A stretch of DNA of 64,000 nucleotides from Candidatus Obscuribacter sp. (lineage in GTDB: Bacteria > Cyanobacteriota > Vampirovibrionia > Obscuribacterales > Obscuribacteraceae): the NCBI GenBank assembly GCA_016712465.1, contig JADJQZ010000001.1, forward strand, positions 3,224,001 through 3,288,000. The letters run 5' to 3'. Shown piece by piece: positions 45,654-54,394 of this stretch. The notes below the pieces were generated by a model, which saw only the letters and a list, made by a program, of their open reading frames with translations, was not told the origin of the DNA and did not search any database. Position 1 is the first letter of the stretch. Every line of letters begins with the position of its first letter. The position numbers were made by a program, and so were the translations under genes.

Positions 45654-47747
45654 ATGTCGGATCTGCGAAAGCTGACTGGTAGAACCCATTTCAGGGATAC
45701 TCTCACCTCTTTGTTTCATATAACCAAAGCGCTTATCCAGTTGCTTCTAGTTTTCGGCACGCTTGGAGGCACCGTCATCGGCTTACTGGTCGTGCAGGAA
45801 TTGATGCACATACCGGATCTCAGCTTTCTAAAAGACTATAAGCCCGTCGACGCCATTTCGATCTATGACAAGAATGACGAACTCATAGAAACCATCGATG
45901 CCGGCATCCCGCGCACTGTTATTGCCTACAAAGATATTCCCCGGGTAATGATACTGGCGGTGATGGCAGCTGAGGACAAGCACTTCTTTGAGCACCACGG
46001 CGTCAGCCCCCAGGGCATACTACGCGCCACCCTGGTAAATGCCCGCTCAATGCAGATGAAAGAAGGCGGTTCGACCATCACTCAACAGTTGGCCAAGAAC
46101 CTCTTCTTTTTAGACGGCAAGCGCACCGGTATCGTCAAGTTGGCAGAGATGTTCGTGGCCGGCCGCCTGGAAGAGAAGTTTTCCAAAGAAGAGATACTCT
46201 CGCTCTATTTGACGGAAATTTATTTCGGGGAAGGGGCTCGCGGAATAGAACAAGCAGCCCAGACCTATTTCGGCAAATCAGCCCGTAACCTCAACCTGGA
46301 GGAAGCAGCATATCTCGCCGGTATAATTCGCTCCCCTTCCTACCTGGGCTCGGCCAAGCACCGTGACGCCGCCTTGGAACGGCAGCGGCAAGTCTTAAGA
46401 TCTATGCAGGAAAGCAATTACATTACTATGGAAGCGGAGATGAGGGCCGAGGCCACCCCCCTCAACTTTCGCAAAACAGCTCTGAAACGGCAGAAAACAT
46501 ATCCTTTCACACGCTTTCCGTACTTTACCTCTTATGTGTTGGAACTGGTTCGCAGCTCCTACAGCGACATGACCATCGGCATGAACGGCATGAAAATTTA
46601 CACGACCCTTGACCCGGTCGCTCAAAGCCTGGCTGAAAGAACCCTGGCCTCAGAGATAAGACGAGCCCCTGTCGGTATAGAAGAAGAAGCCCTGGTAGCA
46701 CTCTCGGTCAAGGACAATGCCATTCGCGCCCTTGTGGGAGGCGCCCACAATTACTGGGACAATCAATGGAACTGTGCCGTCAACCCGCATACAGCCGGCT
46801 CGTCAATCAAGCCCTTTGTTTATCTAACTGCCTTCATGGCCGGTGTTGCCACGCCCGAGAGCACGGTTCTCGATGCTCCCTTCGAACTGAAGGAGGCAAA
46901 CGGTGAGAAATGGACCCCCAAGAACTTTGACGGCAAGTACCTGGGCAATATCACCATCCGGGACGCCCTCATGCAGTCGCGCAATATGTGCACCATTCGC
47001 GTCACCGAGCAAGTAGGAATCAATTCCATCATTTCCACCATGAACTCGGCGGGCATTCGCACCAAGATGGCTCCCACCCTGGCACTGGCCCTGGGCAGTT
47101 CCGCCGTCACCCCCCTGGAACTGGCCTCAGCCTACGGCACTCTCGCCAGAGGAGGTCTGGCCACTCCCGCCTGGACCATTCGTCGTATCGAAGATGCCCG
47201 CGGAAAAATCCTCAGTTACTATCAGCCTTCCATATGCCGAGTCTTTCCCCAGGAACAAGTCACCTGGCTCACGGACATTTTGCAAGACGTAGTGGCCAGG
47301 GGCACCGGCACCCAGGCCAGACTGACAAGACCAACCGCAGGCAAAACCGGCACCGCCGACAAAGCAAAAGATATATGGTTTGTGGGCTTCACACCGGATA
47401 TGGTGACCTGCGTCTGGGGCGGCGGCGACGAGAAGAAAGTGGTGGCCAAGAATGTCACCGGCGGTACAGTCATGGCCCGCATTTTCAGAAGCTTCAACCA
47501 GCAGTATTACAGTGCCGTGAACACACCGGCCGGTGAACTACTGAGTTCTCGCTACAACGATATGGACAGCCCTCATGAGCCGGTAAAACCCATCAGTCAC
47601 AGCAATGACGTTCCCTTGAGCGAAATAGACCCCAGCTACGCAGTCAGCCAGAGTTCGGCACAACCTGTAAGGCGTAGAGCCGACCCGGGACAAAGCGCCG
47701 TGATACGCAGTCAGAAAGGTGTCACCGAATACAACTGGGAACCATGA
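45654..47747 (+). CDS. Class A penicillin-binding protein (transglycosylase/transpeptidase)
   Basis: A protein of 697 residues. One membrane segment (about 24-50) anchors it. The transglycosylase domain has the catalytic Glu107 in AAEDKHFFEHHG and the GGSTITQQLAKN and LTEIYFGEGARG motifs. The transpeptidase domain has SSIK (near 384), SRN (near 442) and KTGT (near 563), all intact. It polymerises and cross-links peptidoglycan in the periplasm. A Ser/Pro-rich tail follows the catalytic part. No strong ribosome binding site precedes the ATG. Confidence 0.94.
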   Translation: MSDLRKLTGRTHFRDTLTSLFHITKALIQLLLVFGTLGGTVIGLLVVQELMHIPDLSFLKDYKPVDAISIYDKNDELIETIDAGIPRTVIAYKDIPRVMILAVMAAEDKHFFEHHGVSPQGILRATLVNARSMQMKEGGSTITQQLAKNLFFLDGKRTGIVKLAEMFVAGRLEEKFSKEEILSLYLTEIYFGEGARGIEQAAQTYFGKSARNLNLEEAAYLAGIIRSPSYLGSAKHRDAALERQRQVLRSMQESNYITMEAEMRAEATPLNFRKTALKRQKTYPFTRFPYFTSYVLELVRSSYSDMTIGMNGMKIYTTLDPVAQSLAERTLASEIRRAPVGIEEEALVALSVKDNAIRALVGGAHNYWDNQWNCAVNPHTAGSSIKPFVYLTAFMAGVATPESTVLDAPFELKEANGEKWTPKNFDGKYLGNITIRDALMQSRNMCTIRVTEQVGINSIISTMNSAGIRTKMAPTLALALGSSAVTPLELASAYGTLARGGLATPAWTIRRIEDARGKILSYYQPSICRVFPQEQVTWLTDILQDVVARGTGTQARLTRPTAGKTGTADKAKDIWFVGFTPDMVTCVWGGGDEKKVVAKNVTGGTVMARIFRSFNQQYYSAVNTPAGELLSSRYNDMDSPHEPVKPISHSNDVPLSEIDPSYAVSQSSAQPVRRRADPGQSAVIRSQKGVTEYNWEP

Positions 47748-47861
47748 GCGCCGAAGCCAAACTTCGATCGGCATGGCAAGCAAGCGGGCAAGTCGAGGAA
47801 ATTCACAACTACTGAAACTGAGTGTTCGTATTGCCTCAGAGTCTTAGCAAAACAATAAAGA

Positions 47862-49349
47862 CTACCGACCTGCGGTTTCCCTTTGCTGCTGCGCCTGCCT
47901 TTGGGCGACCACTTTCGCTGCCAGATCATAAATTTCCATCGTCAACTGACGCAAGTCTGCATCAAACATATTTGAGGCAGCTCGCTCGCCCTTGTCGTCA
48001 GCGTATATTTTGCGCTCCACTTCCTTACAGCGAAAGAGGTCGCGCTTCTGTGCCAGCATGTTAGCCAGATCGCCTTTAGTCTCATACTCATTGGCAAGAA
48101 ATTCACAGCTATCCGCATAGCGCTTATAGTCGTCCTTTTGAGCAGCATTATCCTTGCACACCCGAGCCTGACTGATACCATCATCGATACTACCGGACTG
48201 CACCAGAAGTCTAGCGGCAACCAGCTGCGCAGACTTGCCTTGCGCCACAGAGAGAAACTCATCTTTGCGAAGCATGCGCTCGGCTCTTTGCACGGGCAGT
48301 TTCAACCAGGCATTAACATACTCTTGTGTCTTTTGCACGTCGCCAGCCCGTGAGGCTAATACCGCTGTGTTAAGCATGGTCCTCGCTGTCTCATAATCGC
48401 GCAACCCCAGGTAACGCACCTGCAGCGACAGCAAGGCTTCCGCCTGGGCAACTCGAACTTTAGCCTGCTCCTGGGTCATCGGCGCATTTAAATCGTAAAC
48501 AAAACGATGGGAAAGATAGTCCATGTAGTTTCTTGACTGCACACCTAACATAGTACCAGCAGCAATATTCTCGACTGATTCTCTCACTGTCGAGAAACGA
48601 CCACTGTTGCAGAGTAGAACAATTACCAGCCAGGCAAACAGCGGTAACAGCCAGGACGGACGTGGCGGGTAAAATGTTTTGGCTGGATCTTCTCCCTCGG
48701 TGAGAACATAGGAGCCGGAGCAAAAATCGTGAAAAAACCTTCGGCTGCCGGCCGCGATTGTAATGAGACAGAGAGGAAAACAAACAATTGAAACTAGAAA
48801 TAGAGCCGCACGAAGAGCCGCACGCCATCGCCCAAGCGGCTTTCCTGACTCATCGACGATACGCAATGCTGTAATAAGAGTTTCCCCTTTGCGCGCGCAA
48901 AGATACTGAGTGCAGAAAATGACGATACCAATACTGCAGGCGCCCCAGAGCACCCCTGCCTGACTTGCGGTCAGCAGCATCATTGGAAATCCGTACTTCG
49001 CCTGCAATCCCGCAGATAAACCAGGCACTATCAAACAAATCAGACCAAGCACAAGAAATTGCACTAAGACAAACGCAGCACCTGCTACATATTGAGTGAG
49101 TAGTCCTAGCGAAAAATCAAAGCTACGCAACCAGTAGTACCGCCAGAGCGGCATGGCAATGTGAATCGCCTTTCCGTCACACTTCGGTAGAGGCTCTGGC
49201 AGGGCCCCCTTATCATTGTCTCTGGACTGAGGCTCGGGCAAAACCGCCGTGTCTGCCGCAAGCGGCGGCAAAACCTCAGGTTTCAATTCTTCAGGCACGC
49301 GCAGATGAACAACGACAGTATCTCTACTGAGAGTTTTGCTTTTGAGCAT
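47862..49349 (-). CDS. RDD-like membrane protein with helical repeat C-terminus
   Basis: A protein of 495 residues. After a polar N-terminus come about five hydrophobic segments (roughly 80-255) with the RDD-family signatures RSFDFSLG and RRFFHDFCSGSYVL. From about residue 290 the protein is helical, with TPR-like repeats (ALLSLQVRYLGLRDYETARTML), probably outside the membrane. RDD proteins are poorly characterised membrane proteins, some of them linked to ion transport. The fusion with a TPR-like tail resembles the many TPR genes in this window. Confidence 0.7.
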   Translation of the reverse strand: MLKSKTLSRDTVVVHLRVPEELKPEVLPPLAADTAVLPEPQSRDNDKGALPEPLPKCDGKAIHIAMPLWRYYWLRSFDFSLGLLTQYVAGAAFVLVQFLVLGLICLIVPGLSAGLQAKYGFPMMLLTASQAGVLWGACSIGIVIFCTQYLCARKGETLITALRIVDESGKPLGRWRAALRAALFLVSIVCFPLCLITIAAGSRRFFHDFCSGSYVLTEGEDPAKTFYPPRPSWLLPLFAWLVIVLLCNSGRFSTVRESVENIAAGTMLGVQSRNYMDYLSHRFVYDLNAPMTQEQAKVRVAQAEALLSLQVRYLGLRDYETARTMLNTAVLASRAGDVQKTQEYVNAWLKLPVQRAERMLRKDEFLSVAQGKSAQLVAARLLVQSGSIDDGISQARVCKDNAAQKDDYKRYADSCEFLANEYETKGDLANMLAQKRDLFRCKEVERKIYADDKGERAASNMFDADLRQLTMEIYDLAAKVVAQRQAQQQRETAGR

Positions 49350-49413
49350 TGGCGCTCCAAATTTTATAAAGACCGCTTAGAAGGCAAGACAACCTTCTCA
49401 GCATAGCAAACTC

Positions 49414-49623
49414 ATGACAACCCCGCTTGGAGAAACCCCTGCGGCACTTCAAATTCCTCAACAAGCATTTGAATCAATAAGCATCGACGGCTCCTCACGC
49501 AACTCGCTGAGCGGCACCTGCCTAACCAATATGTCCCGCGCCGACATCCGGCTTCGCATCATTAAGAATCGCAGGGCGAGGAAAGAGAGTTCACGCGGAA
49601 ACGATGGAATAACATATGGTTGA
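49414..49623 (+). CDS. Doubtful small reading frame
   Basis: A 69-codon frame with a basic C-terminal half (RIIKNRRARKESSRG) but no ribosome binding site, no membrane segment and no recognised family. It lies in the 305-base gap between the RDD gene and the toxin-antitoxin pair. It could be chance sequence; no other gene is visible in this gap. Confidence 0.2.
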   Translation: MTTPLGETPAALQIPQQAFESISIDGSSRNSLSGTCLTNMSRADIRLRIIKNRRARKESSRGNDGITYG

Positions 49624-49654
49624 CTTCGCCGGTTCTGAAATGTAAGCTCAATTC

Positions 49655-49882
49655 ATGAACTACATAGACTTGATTACCATTGATCCAGACAAACGGAGCG
49701 GCAAACCGTGCATCCGTGGGCTGCGCATTACCGTAACAGACGTTCTGGAGTATTTGGCTTCCGGTATGACACAAGAGCAAATACTGGATGAGTTTCCAGA
49801 TCTCACACCTGAAGATATCTGCGCCTGCCTGGCATTTGCGGCGAACCGTGAACGTAGGCTTCTGAACATATCTGCCGCATGA
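49655..49882 (+). CDS. DUF433-family antitoxin
   Basis: A protein of 75 residues: MNYIDLITIDPDKRSGKPCI, then RGLRITVTDVLEYLASGMT and a DEFPDLTPEDICACLAFA segment, the standard DUF433 pattern with an HTH-like C-terminal half. DUF433 proteins (VapB45-like) are antitoxins that bind DNA and neutralise the partner. The stop overlaps the start of the toxin gene by four bases (ATGA), giving coupled translation. Confidence 0.85.
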   Translation: MNYIDLITIDPDKRSGKPCIRGLRITVTDVLEYLASGMTQEQILDEFPDLTPEDICACLAFAANRERRLLNISAA

Positions 49883-50238
49883 AATTGCTGTTCGACCACA
49901 ACCTGCCGCCGAGCCTGGTAAATTCATTGTCCAATCTCTATCCTGGTTCTCTGCATGTTCGGGATGTCGGTCTAGATAGAGCAAGCGACAGCGAAATCTG
50001 GGCTTACGCGGCTAAACAGAAATTGGCGATCACATCCAAGGATTCTGATTTTTATCACCGCAGCATGCTGCTTGGCCATCCGCCTAAGGTGGTATGGATA
50101 AGGCTTGGAAATTGCAGCACTAGCCAAATTCGAGCCCTATTGGTGGACAGTCACTCAGAGCTTCTATCCTTTGAAAGTGATCCTGACGGATCATTCATGG
50201 CTCTTTCATTAGCCGAACCTGGATCCGCTCGCTATTGA
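49879..50238 (+). CDS. DUF5615 PIN-like toxin
   Basis: A protein of 119 residues starting MKLLFDHNLPPSLV, with the acidic residues of a PIN-like fold (Asp6, the DVGL segment, and the SKDSDF pair). The DUF5615 family (Mut7-C/PIN-like, VapC45-like) is normally paired with DUF433, as here. A ribonuclease toxin role is inferred from the family. It is translationally coupled to the antitoxin. The pair marks the start of the accessory stretch at 49-60 kb. Confidence 0.85.
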   Translation: MKLLFDHNLPPSLVNSLSNLYPGSLHVRDVGLDRASDSEIWAYAAKQKLAITSKDSDFYHRSMLLGHPPKVVWIRLGNCSTSQIRALLVDSHSELLSFESDPDGSFMALSLAEPGSARY

Positions 50239-50253
50239 GGTCTTTCTAGTAGT

Positions 50254-51174
50254 TTGCAGAACCAGGAAACAACACTAAATAGACTGCTTATTGAAACCGA
50301 GCTGGACATCGGAATAATCACCGAGTTCGCTGCCATATGCGTGGATGGCTGGGTCTGCGGCGACATGATTTGCGGAGCCGTTCTCAAGTACAGGATTGAA
50401 AACTCAGGTGCTCTCTATCAAGTATCGATGCCGGCGGAGATTGAGCCCAAGCTAGTGGAAGATGCCTCCGGCCAACTTCTAAACTTGACGCTCGGACTAA
50501 ATTCATTGGGAGCCCGAGTCAGTCTAGAAGGCAAGCTATTCCATAACCATGAAAGGTTGATAGAGGCCCTTGCCTGGACGGCACGCACGCCTCAAGAAAA
50601 GCCGGAGCTAGACCATGCTATTCATGCCCAGAGTCATCTAACTCTGGGTGACCTGTTGGAAATAAACCACTACCTTGCCGACCAGACCAAGCCAATTGCC
50701 GAACTAGAACGTGATGCCGGTTTCAACAAAACCTTCCCCCTGCTGGATTTATACAACGGCAGCTACGGCAACATTCGCCATCGTAGCGGCCATGAGATCT
50801 TCATGGAGTGGATAGACAACAAGTTTCCCGGCCGGCACAAGGTAGACGCACCCAATCCAGGAGCGGAAGCGCACAAGCAATTCAATTGTCAGCTTATCGG
50901 CAAAACCTATCGCCGACCAAAGGCTACTGTTAAGGAGTCCGGACCCTATAGAAAGTCCGCTCTGAACCGCAGAAAGCTTGCCCACATGCTGGGTTGCGTT
51001 CCAGATGAGCACAAAGTGAGGGTTTATGCCTGGGTTGTGGATGTGCTCAATGCCGTCGACTACTATCATGATACGAGAGGCTCGGAGCCATTGCCGGAGC
51101 CTTTTTCAATTGAATTTGCCGGATGCAAAATGACCGCCACTCAAGACCTTGCCTTCCGGCTGGACACAAAATAG
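50254..51174 (+). CDS. Protein of unknown function
   Basis: A protein of 306 residues starting at a TTG 15 bases after the toxin stop, so it may belong to the same transcript. It has no signal peptide or membrane segment. It has a mixed alpha/beta composition, a His-rich central region (HRSGHEIFMEW) and a basic region (GKTYRRPKATVKESGPYRKS). No family recognised. Its position next to a toxin-antitoxin pair suggests an accessory function only. Confidence 0.5.
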   Translation: MQNQETTLNRLLIETELDIGIITEFAAICVDGWVCGDMICGAVLKYRIENSGALYQVSMPAEIEPKLVEDASGQLLNLTLGLNSLGARVSLEGKLFHNHERLIEALAWTARTPQEKPELDHAIHAQSHLTLGDLLEINHYLADQTKPIAELERDAGFNKTFPLLDLYNGSYGNIRHRSGHEIFMEWIDNKFPGRHKVDAPNPGAEAHKQFNCQLIGKTYRRPKATVKESGPYRKSALNRRKLAHMLGCVPDEHKVRVYAWVVDVLNAVDYYHDTRGSEPLPEPFSIEFAGCKMTATQDLAFRLDTK

Positions 51175-51307
51175 ATGCACATTGCCAAGGCTTGCCGTCG
51201 TTCCAGACGATCTATGGCTCCCATCCCAGGTTTAAGAAGGGTCTGTTCTCCATGACGTTTGGTAACTCAAACACTACATTTAACTAAATTCCATAGCTCA
51301 GCAGGCA

Positions 51308-51313
51308 TATAAT
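51308..51313 (+). promoter_or_regulatory. Possible -10 box before the Rieske gene
   Basis: A perfect TATAAT about 58 bases before the ATG at 51371; I see no good -35 match 16-18 bases upstream. Confidence 0.35.
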
Positions 51314-51370
51314 GACAACAAGAGACCCATGCAGGAAGAATGCCCAAAAGGCGCATTCCGGGAGGTGTCC

Positions 51371-51937
51371 ATGCATCCGAATACTACGCGACGTTCGATT
51401 TTGAAAACGCTCGCGGCTTTGCCGCTGGCGTTTACCTTCACTTTAGTCGGCGCACCGCTCTTACGATACGCCAGACCGACAGTGGGACCCCTCGACATTT
51501 TTGCACCGCCTGATACACCTCGCCCCGAAGGCGAGGTTATTTTTTCCTATGACGATTTCCTCAAACCCTGGACCTGTCGTGAATTCATGTTTACCCAGCA
51601 GTATGTCCAGTACAACGCAGACGGCAAGGAGAATCGCAAGATTCCCGGCTACATAGTGAAACTACCCTCCGGCGAACTTGTCGCCTATAGCCGTATTTGC
51701 CCTCACCTTGGCTGTGTTTTCCGCTTTGTGGAAGATCCGGAGATCTGCAAGCGCGATTTCAACTACCGTCCCAACGGACCGGTCTTTGCCTGCCCTTGCC
51801 ACTTGAGCGTCTACGATATTGAACACGGCGGCAAAGTGGTGAGCGGTCCGGCGCCCGGCCCGCCGCACAAGTTTGTCTTGAAAGAAGGAGCGGAAAATAT
51901 CAGGGTTGTTGAACTTGAGGCGGGAGGAATTGCTTGA
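51371..51937 (+). CDS. Tat-exported Rieske [2Fe-2S] protein
   Basis: A protein of 188 residues from ATG 51371, chosen for GGGAGGTG just upstream. The N-terminus carries a twin-arginine motif (TTRRSILK) and a hydrophobic anchor. Cluster ligands are Cys110 and His112 in CPHLGC, and Cys141 and His144 in CPCHLS, with the disulfide Cys pair (115, 143) also present. This matches the Rieske subunit of bc1/b6f-type complexes. No cytochrome b gene adjoins it. A role in a quinol-oxidising complex is likely but its partners are elsewhere. Confidence 0.9.
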   Translation: MHPNTTRRSILKTLAALPLAFTFTLVGAPLLRYARPTVGPLDIFAPPDTPRPEGEVIFSYDDFLKPWTCREFMFTQQYVQYNADGKENRKIPGYIVKLPSGELVAYSRICPHLGCVFRFVEDPEICKRDFNYRPNGPVFACPCHLSVYDIEHGGKVVSGPAPGPPHKFVLKEGAENIRVVELEAGGIA

Positions 51938-51977
51938 GGGGCGATGGCAATTAAGACTCCGTATGAAGCAGTAAGAG

Positions 51978-52517
51978 CTAAGAGTTCCCAAAGAAAATAG
52001 GATCGTTAGAGTGCGCTTTCATGAAGGACAGTTGCAAATCCCATATATTCTCGAGCATGTTAGGTTGGTCAGGAAATCCGCCAATGGTATTCCAAAATGT
52101 TTCCGACAGTTGGTTTAGGACAACCACGGCTGACTGCCCTTGTTCATGAAGTAGAGACGCCCGCTTCATCCTATCCGGAGGAGGTTCGCCACCTGGAAAG
52201 ATAGACAGAGCTCTCTGCAGAAGTTCTGCGGCATTTTTCGCACCAAGAAGTCGAAGAGAAGCAAGAATTTCGGTTGCGTTGTTTCCACAAGTATTATAAA
52301 AGAACTGCTCACAGTGACCATTCAACATCTCTCCGTAGAACTGGTCTACTAGAAATATGGCTCTTGCTGCGGGCGCCAGCTCGGGCAATCGACTAGGAGG
52401 ACCAATGTAGACACCAAAGACAAGACATGGATCATCAAAATCTAAGAAGTCGCCAAGTTTGGTGAAGTTACCTTCAGCAATGACTCGAGCCTTCCTTAAT
52501 GACATTCTTTTTTTCAC
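51978..52517 (-). CDS. DMP19/DUF4375-like protein
   Basis: A protein of 179 residues. The central motif YGEMLNGHCEQFFYNTCGNNATEI followed by LRLLGAKNAAELLQRAL matches the DUF4375 (DMP19-like) pattern, in which the first His/Gly-rich loop is conserved. Related proteins include a DNA-mimic from Neisseria, but a DNA-mimic role cannot be assumed for this divergent copy. It converges with the Rieske gene and is in the accessory region. Confidence 0.65.
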   Translation of the reverse strand: MKKRMSLRKARVIAEGNFTKLGDFLDFDDPCLVFGVYIGPPSRLPELAPAARAIFLVDQFYGEMLNGHCEQFFYNTCGNNATEILASLRLLGAKNAAELLQRALSIFPGGEPPPDRMKRASLLHEQGQSAVVVLNQLSETFWNTIGGFPDQPNMLENIWDLQLSFMKAHSNDPIFFGNS

Positions 52518-53060
52518 CGGTACTCTTGGCCCCCTTACATTTTGGACTCGGCAAAACTTTCTCGACTAATCTACTGGAAATGGTTATGTAGTCCAAGATC
52601 CGTCGGGAAATTCAGAAGTCACCGCTCAGATGAGTAAGCTGATGTCGTGACAATCAAGAGCTGTCTTGGCTCGAAGCATAGTTAATATGCCTGCAGAGAT
52701 CAACCAGTTATCAGTCGGACGGGATCTAAGAATCAATACTCCTTATTTTAATCGAGCAAGTGATGTCCCACTATTCTAATCTCCAGGCGATGCAAAAATA
52801 ATTCCATAAAAGCACTACGGACCTCTGACATTACAAGGACCTGTTCGAAACGAACTGATGGACCTCGATAGACGTTCGCGACTTCCCCTTATGAAAACTC
52901 CTGGACCTCCAAATCCAATAGGTGAATTGAGAACATTTTTCCATCAGGTGTGTAGATTCCCGACTTTTGGGGCTTAGTATCTTAATCAGGGCTGCGGTTA
53001 GATAAAGTAGCGCCCAGAGGGTATCCTGAAAAATACTAAACGCTGGAGCTAGTTTCTAGA
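52518..53060. other. Gene-poor region
   Basis: About 540 bases without an intact gene. The only protein-like piece is a 31-codon forward frame near 52689 (MPAEINQLSVGRDL) with no ribosome binding site. No tRNA, hairpin with T run or long repeat is evident. Confidence 0.4.
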
Positions 53061-54359
53061 ATGAAGCTCGTTCATGTAGTGATGGTTTCTCTATCCCTAG
53101 CTCTGGTCTTCGCTGGAGCCTGGTTTGCAATGCTCTTGGCACCGCCTGGACCGGAGCCGGATTGGGTCGCGCATTATGATGCAGCAAGCCGGATTAACGT
53201 AAGTAAAAATTTTACTGAATTTGACAGGCAAGCCAAGTTGGTGCTTGCAGACGCAGGTAGATATGGTGGCAAACTCCCACCGCAGCGCAATATGTCGCAG
53301 GAGCAAAAGCTGTTTGAGGCAACCTACTTCCTTGTTCCTTTCATGCAAGACAGGGGGGAAACTTTTTCATACTTTGAAGCCCTGAATGAGCTGGCGAAAG
53401 AGTACAAGCGCATCAAGAGGTGGGATGATGCTGAGCTGTTCTACCGCAAAATTATGGAACTGGGGGTTGCCGAAGAGAAACGCAAGAATCCGAGAGCCAA
53501 TCCCCAACCGGACTATACCCACCTGATTAGCCTGATGGAGGAGAGCGGCAGGACCGAGGAAGCAATTAGATTGCAAAAGCAGAAGCTAAAGTCACTGGAA
53601 GCTTATGCCGCCCAATTCCCCGATGCGCCGCAATATCAGTCGGTACTTCTGGAAGGACAGGCAAAGACCTTTGAAATGGAAGGTAAGTTTGATGAGCAAG
53701 AATCTTGCTTGAAAAAGATTGTGGATCTCTACAAGTTCGAATTGACGCCGACTAACCTTGCCGAAAAAAGAATTGAGAACGCCAGGAATCCTCAGTACGT
53801 CAATGCCAGCCTGATGAACTTTCAGCTACTTGAGCCCCTGGAGAGCTTTTATGTCAAACGAGGGAATTATTCCGGGCAAGAAGAGGTCTTACTGAAGAAG
53901 CTCTCATTGAGCAAGGCGATTTTGCCGGACAACTCGAAACATCTCGCTGATGACTGGGAAACGCTTGAAAGATTTTATGAGCAGCACGGCAAATATTCCC
54001 AGGCTGAACATGCTCTTCTTGAGGTGCTACGCCTGCGTGGTGAGAAGCCGGGAGACAGGGAAAAACTCGCCCGGGTTTACGAAAATGAAGGCAAACATGA
54101 ACAGGCTTTAGATGCCATGAAGAGCGAAATCAAAGGGCAGGAAACGGTCTGCAAAGACAAAAACGATCTAGCTAACTGTTATATGCGTTATGTTGTTTTG
54201 CTGGAGCGGTTGGGCAAAGGTTCGGAGGCTTCACAAGCCAAAATGAGAGCGGCCGAACTCGATCCGATAGTCGCTCGTGCTACCATGTATACTCCACCTG
54301 AATGCAACAAACTGTTCTGGAAAAAGAACGACGATTCAAATGGCAAAAGCAAGCCTTAG
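53061..54359 (+). CDS. Membrane-anchored TPR protein
   Basis: A protein of 432 residues. An N-terminal hydrophobic segment (about 5-28) anchors it; the rest, from residue 30 on, is a helical-repeat domain with TPR motifs such as AELFYRKIMELGVAEEKR and SQAEHALLEVLRLRG. It resembles the other exported TPR proteins in this window but differs in sequence. The DUF4419-SUKH-like gene follows after 35 bases and is probably co-transcribed. Confidence 0.6.
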   Translation: MKLVHVVMVSLSLALVFAGAWFAMLLAPPGPEPDWVAHYDAASRINVSKNFTEFDRQAKLVLADAGRYGGKLPPQRNMSQEQKLFEATYFLVPFMQDRGETFSYFEALNELAKEYKRIKRWDDAELFYRKIMELGVAEEKRKNPRANPQPDYTHLISLMEESGRTEEAIRLQKQKLKSLEAYAAQFPDAPQYQSVLLEGQAKTFEMEGKFDEQESCLKKIVDLYKFELTPTNLAEKRIENARNPQYVNASLMNFQLLEPLESFYVKRGNYSGQEEVLLKKLSLSKAILPDNSKHLADDWETLERFYEQHGKYSQAEHALLEVLRLRGEKPGDREKLARVYENEGKHEQALDAMKSEIKGQETVCKDKNDLANCYMRYVVLLERLGKGSEASQAKMRAAELDPIVARATMYTPPECNKLFWKKNDDSNGKSKP

Positions 54360-54394
54360 CTGTTTTGTTCCAAATTGTCTTTTGGAGGTTTTAG

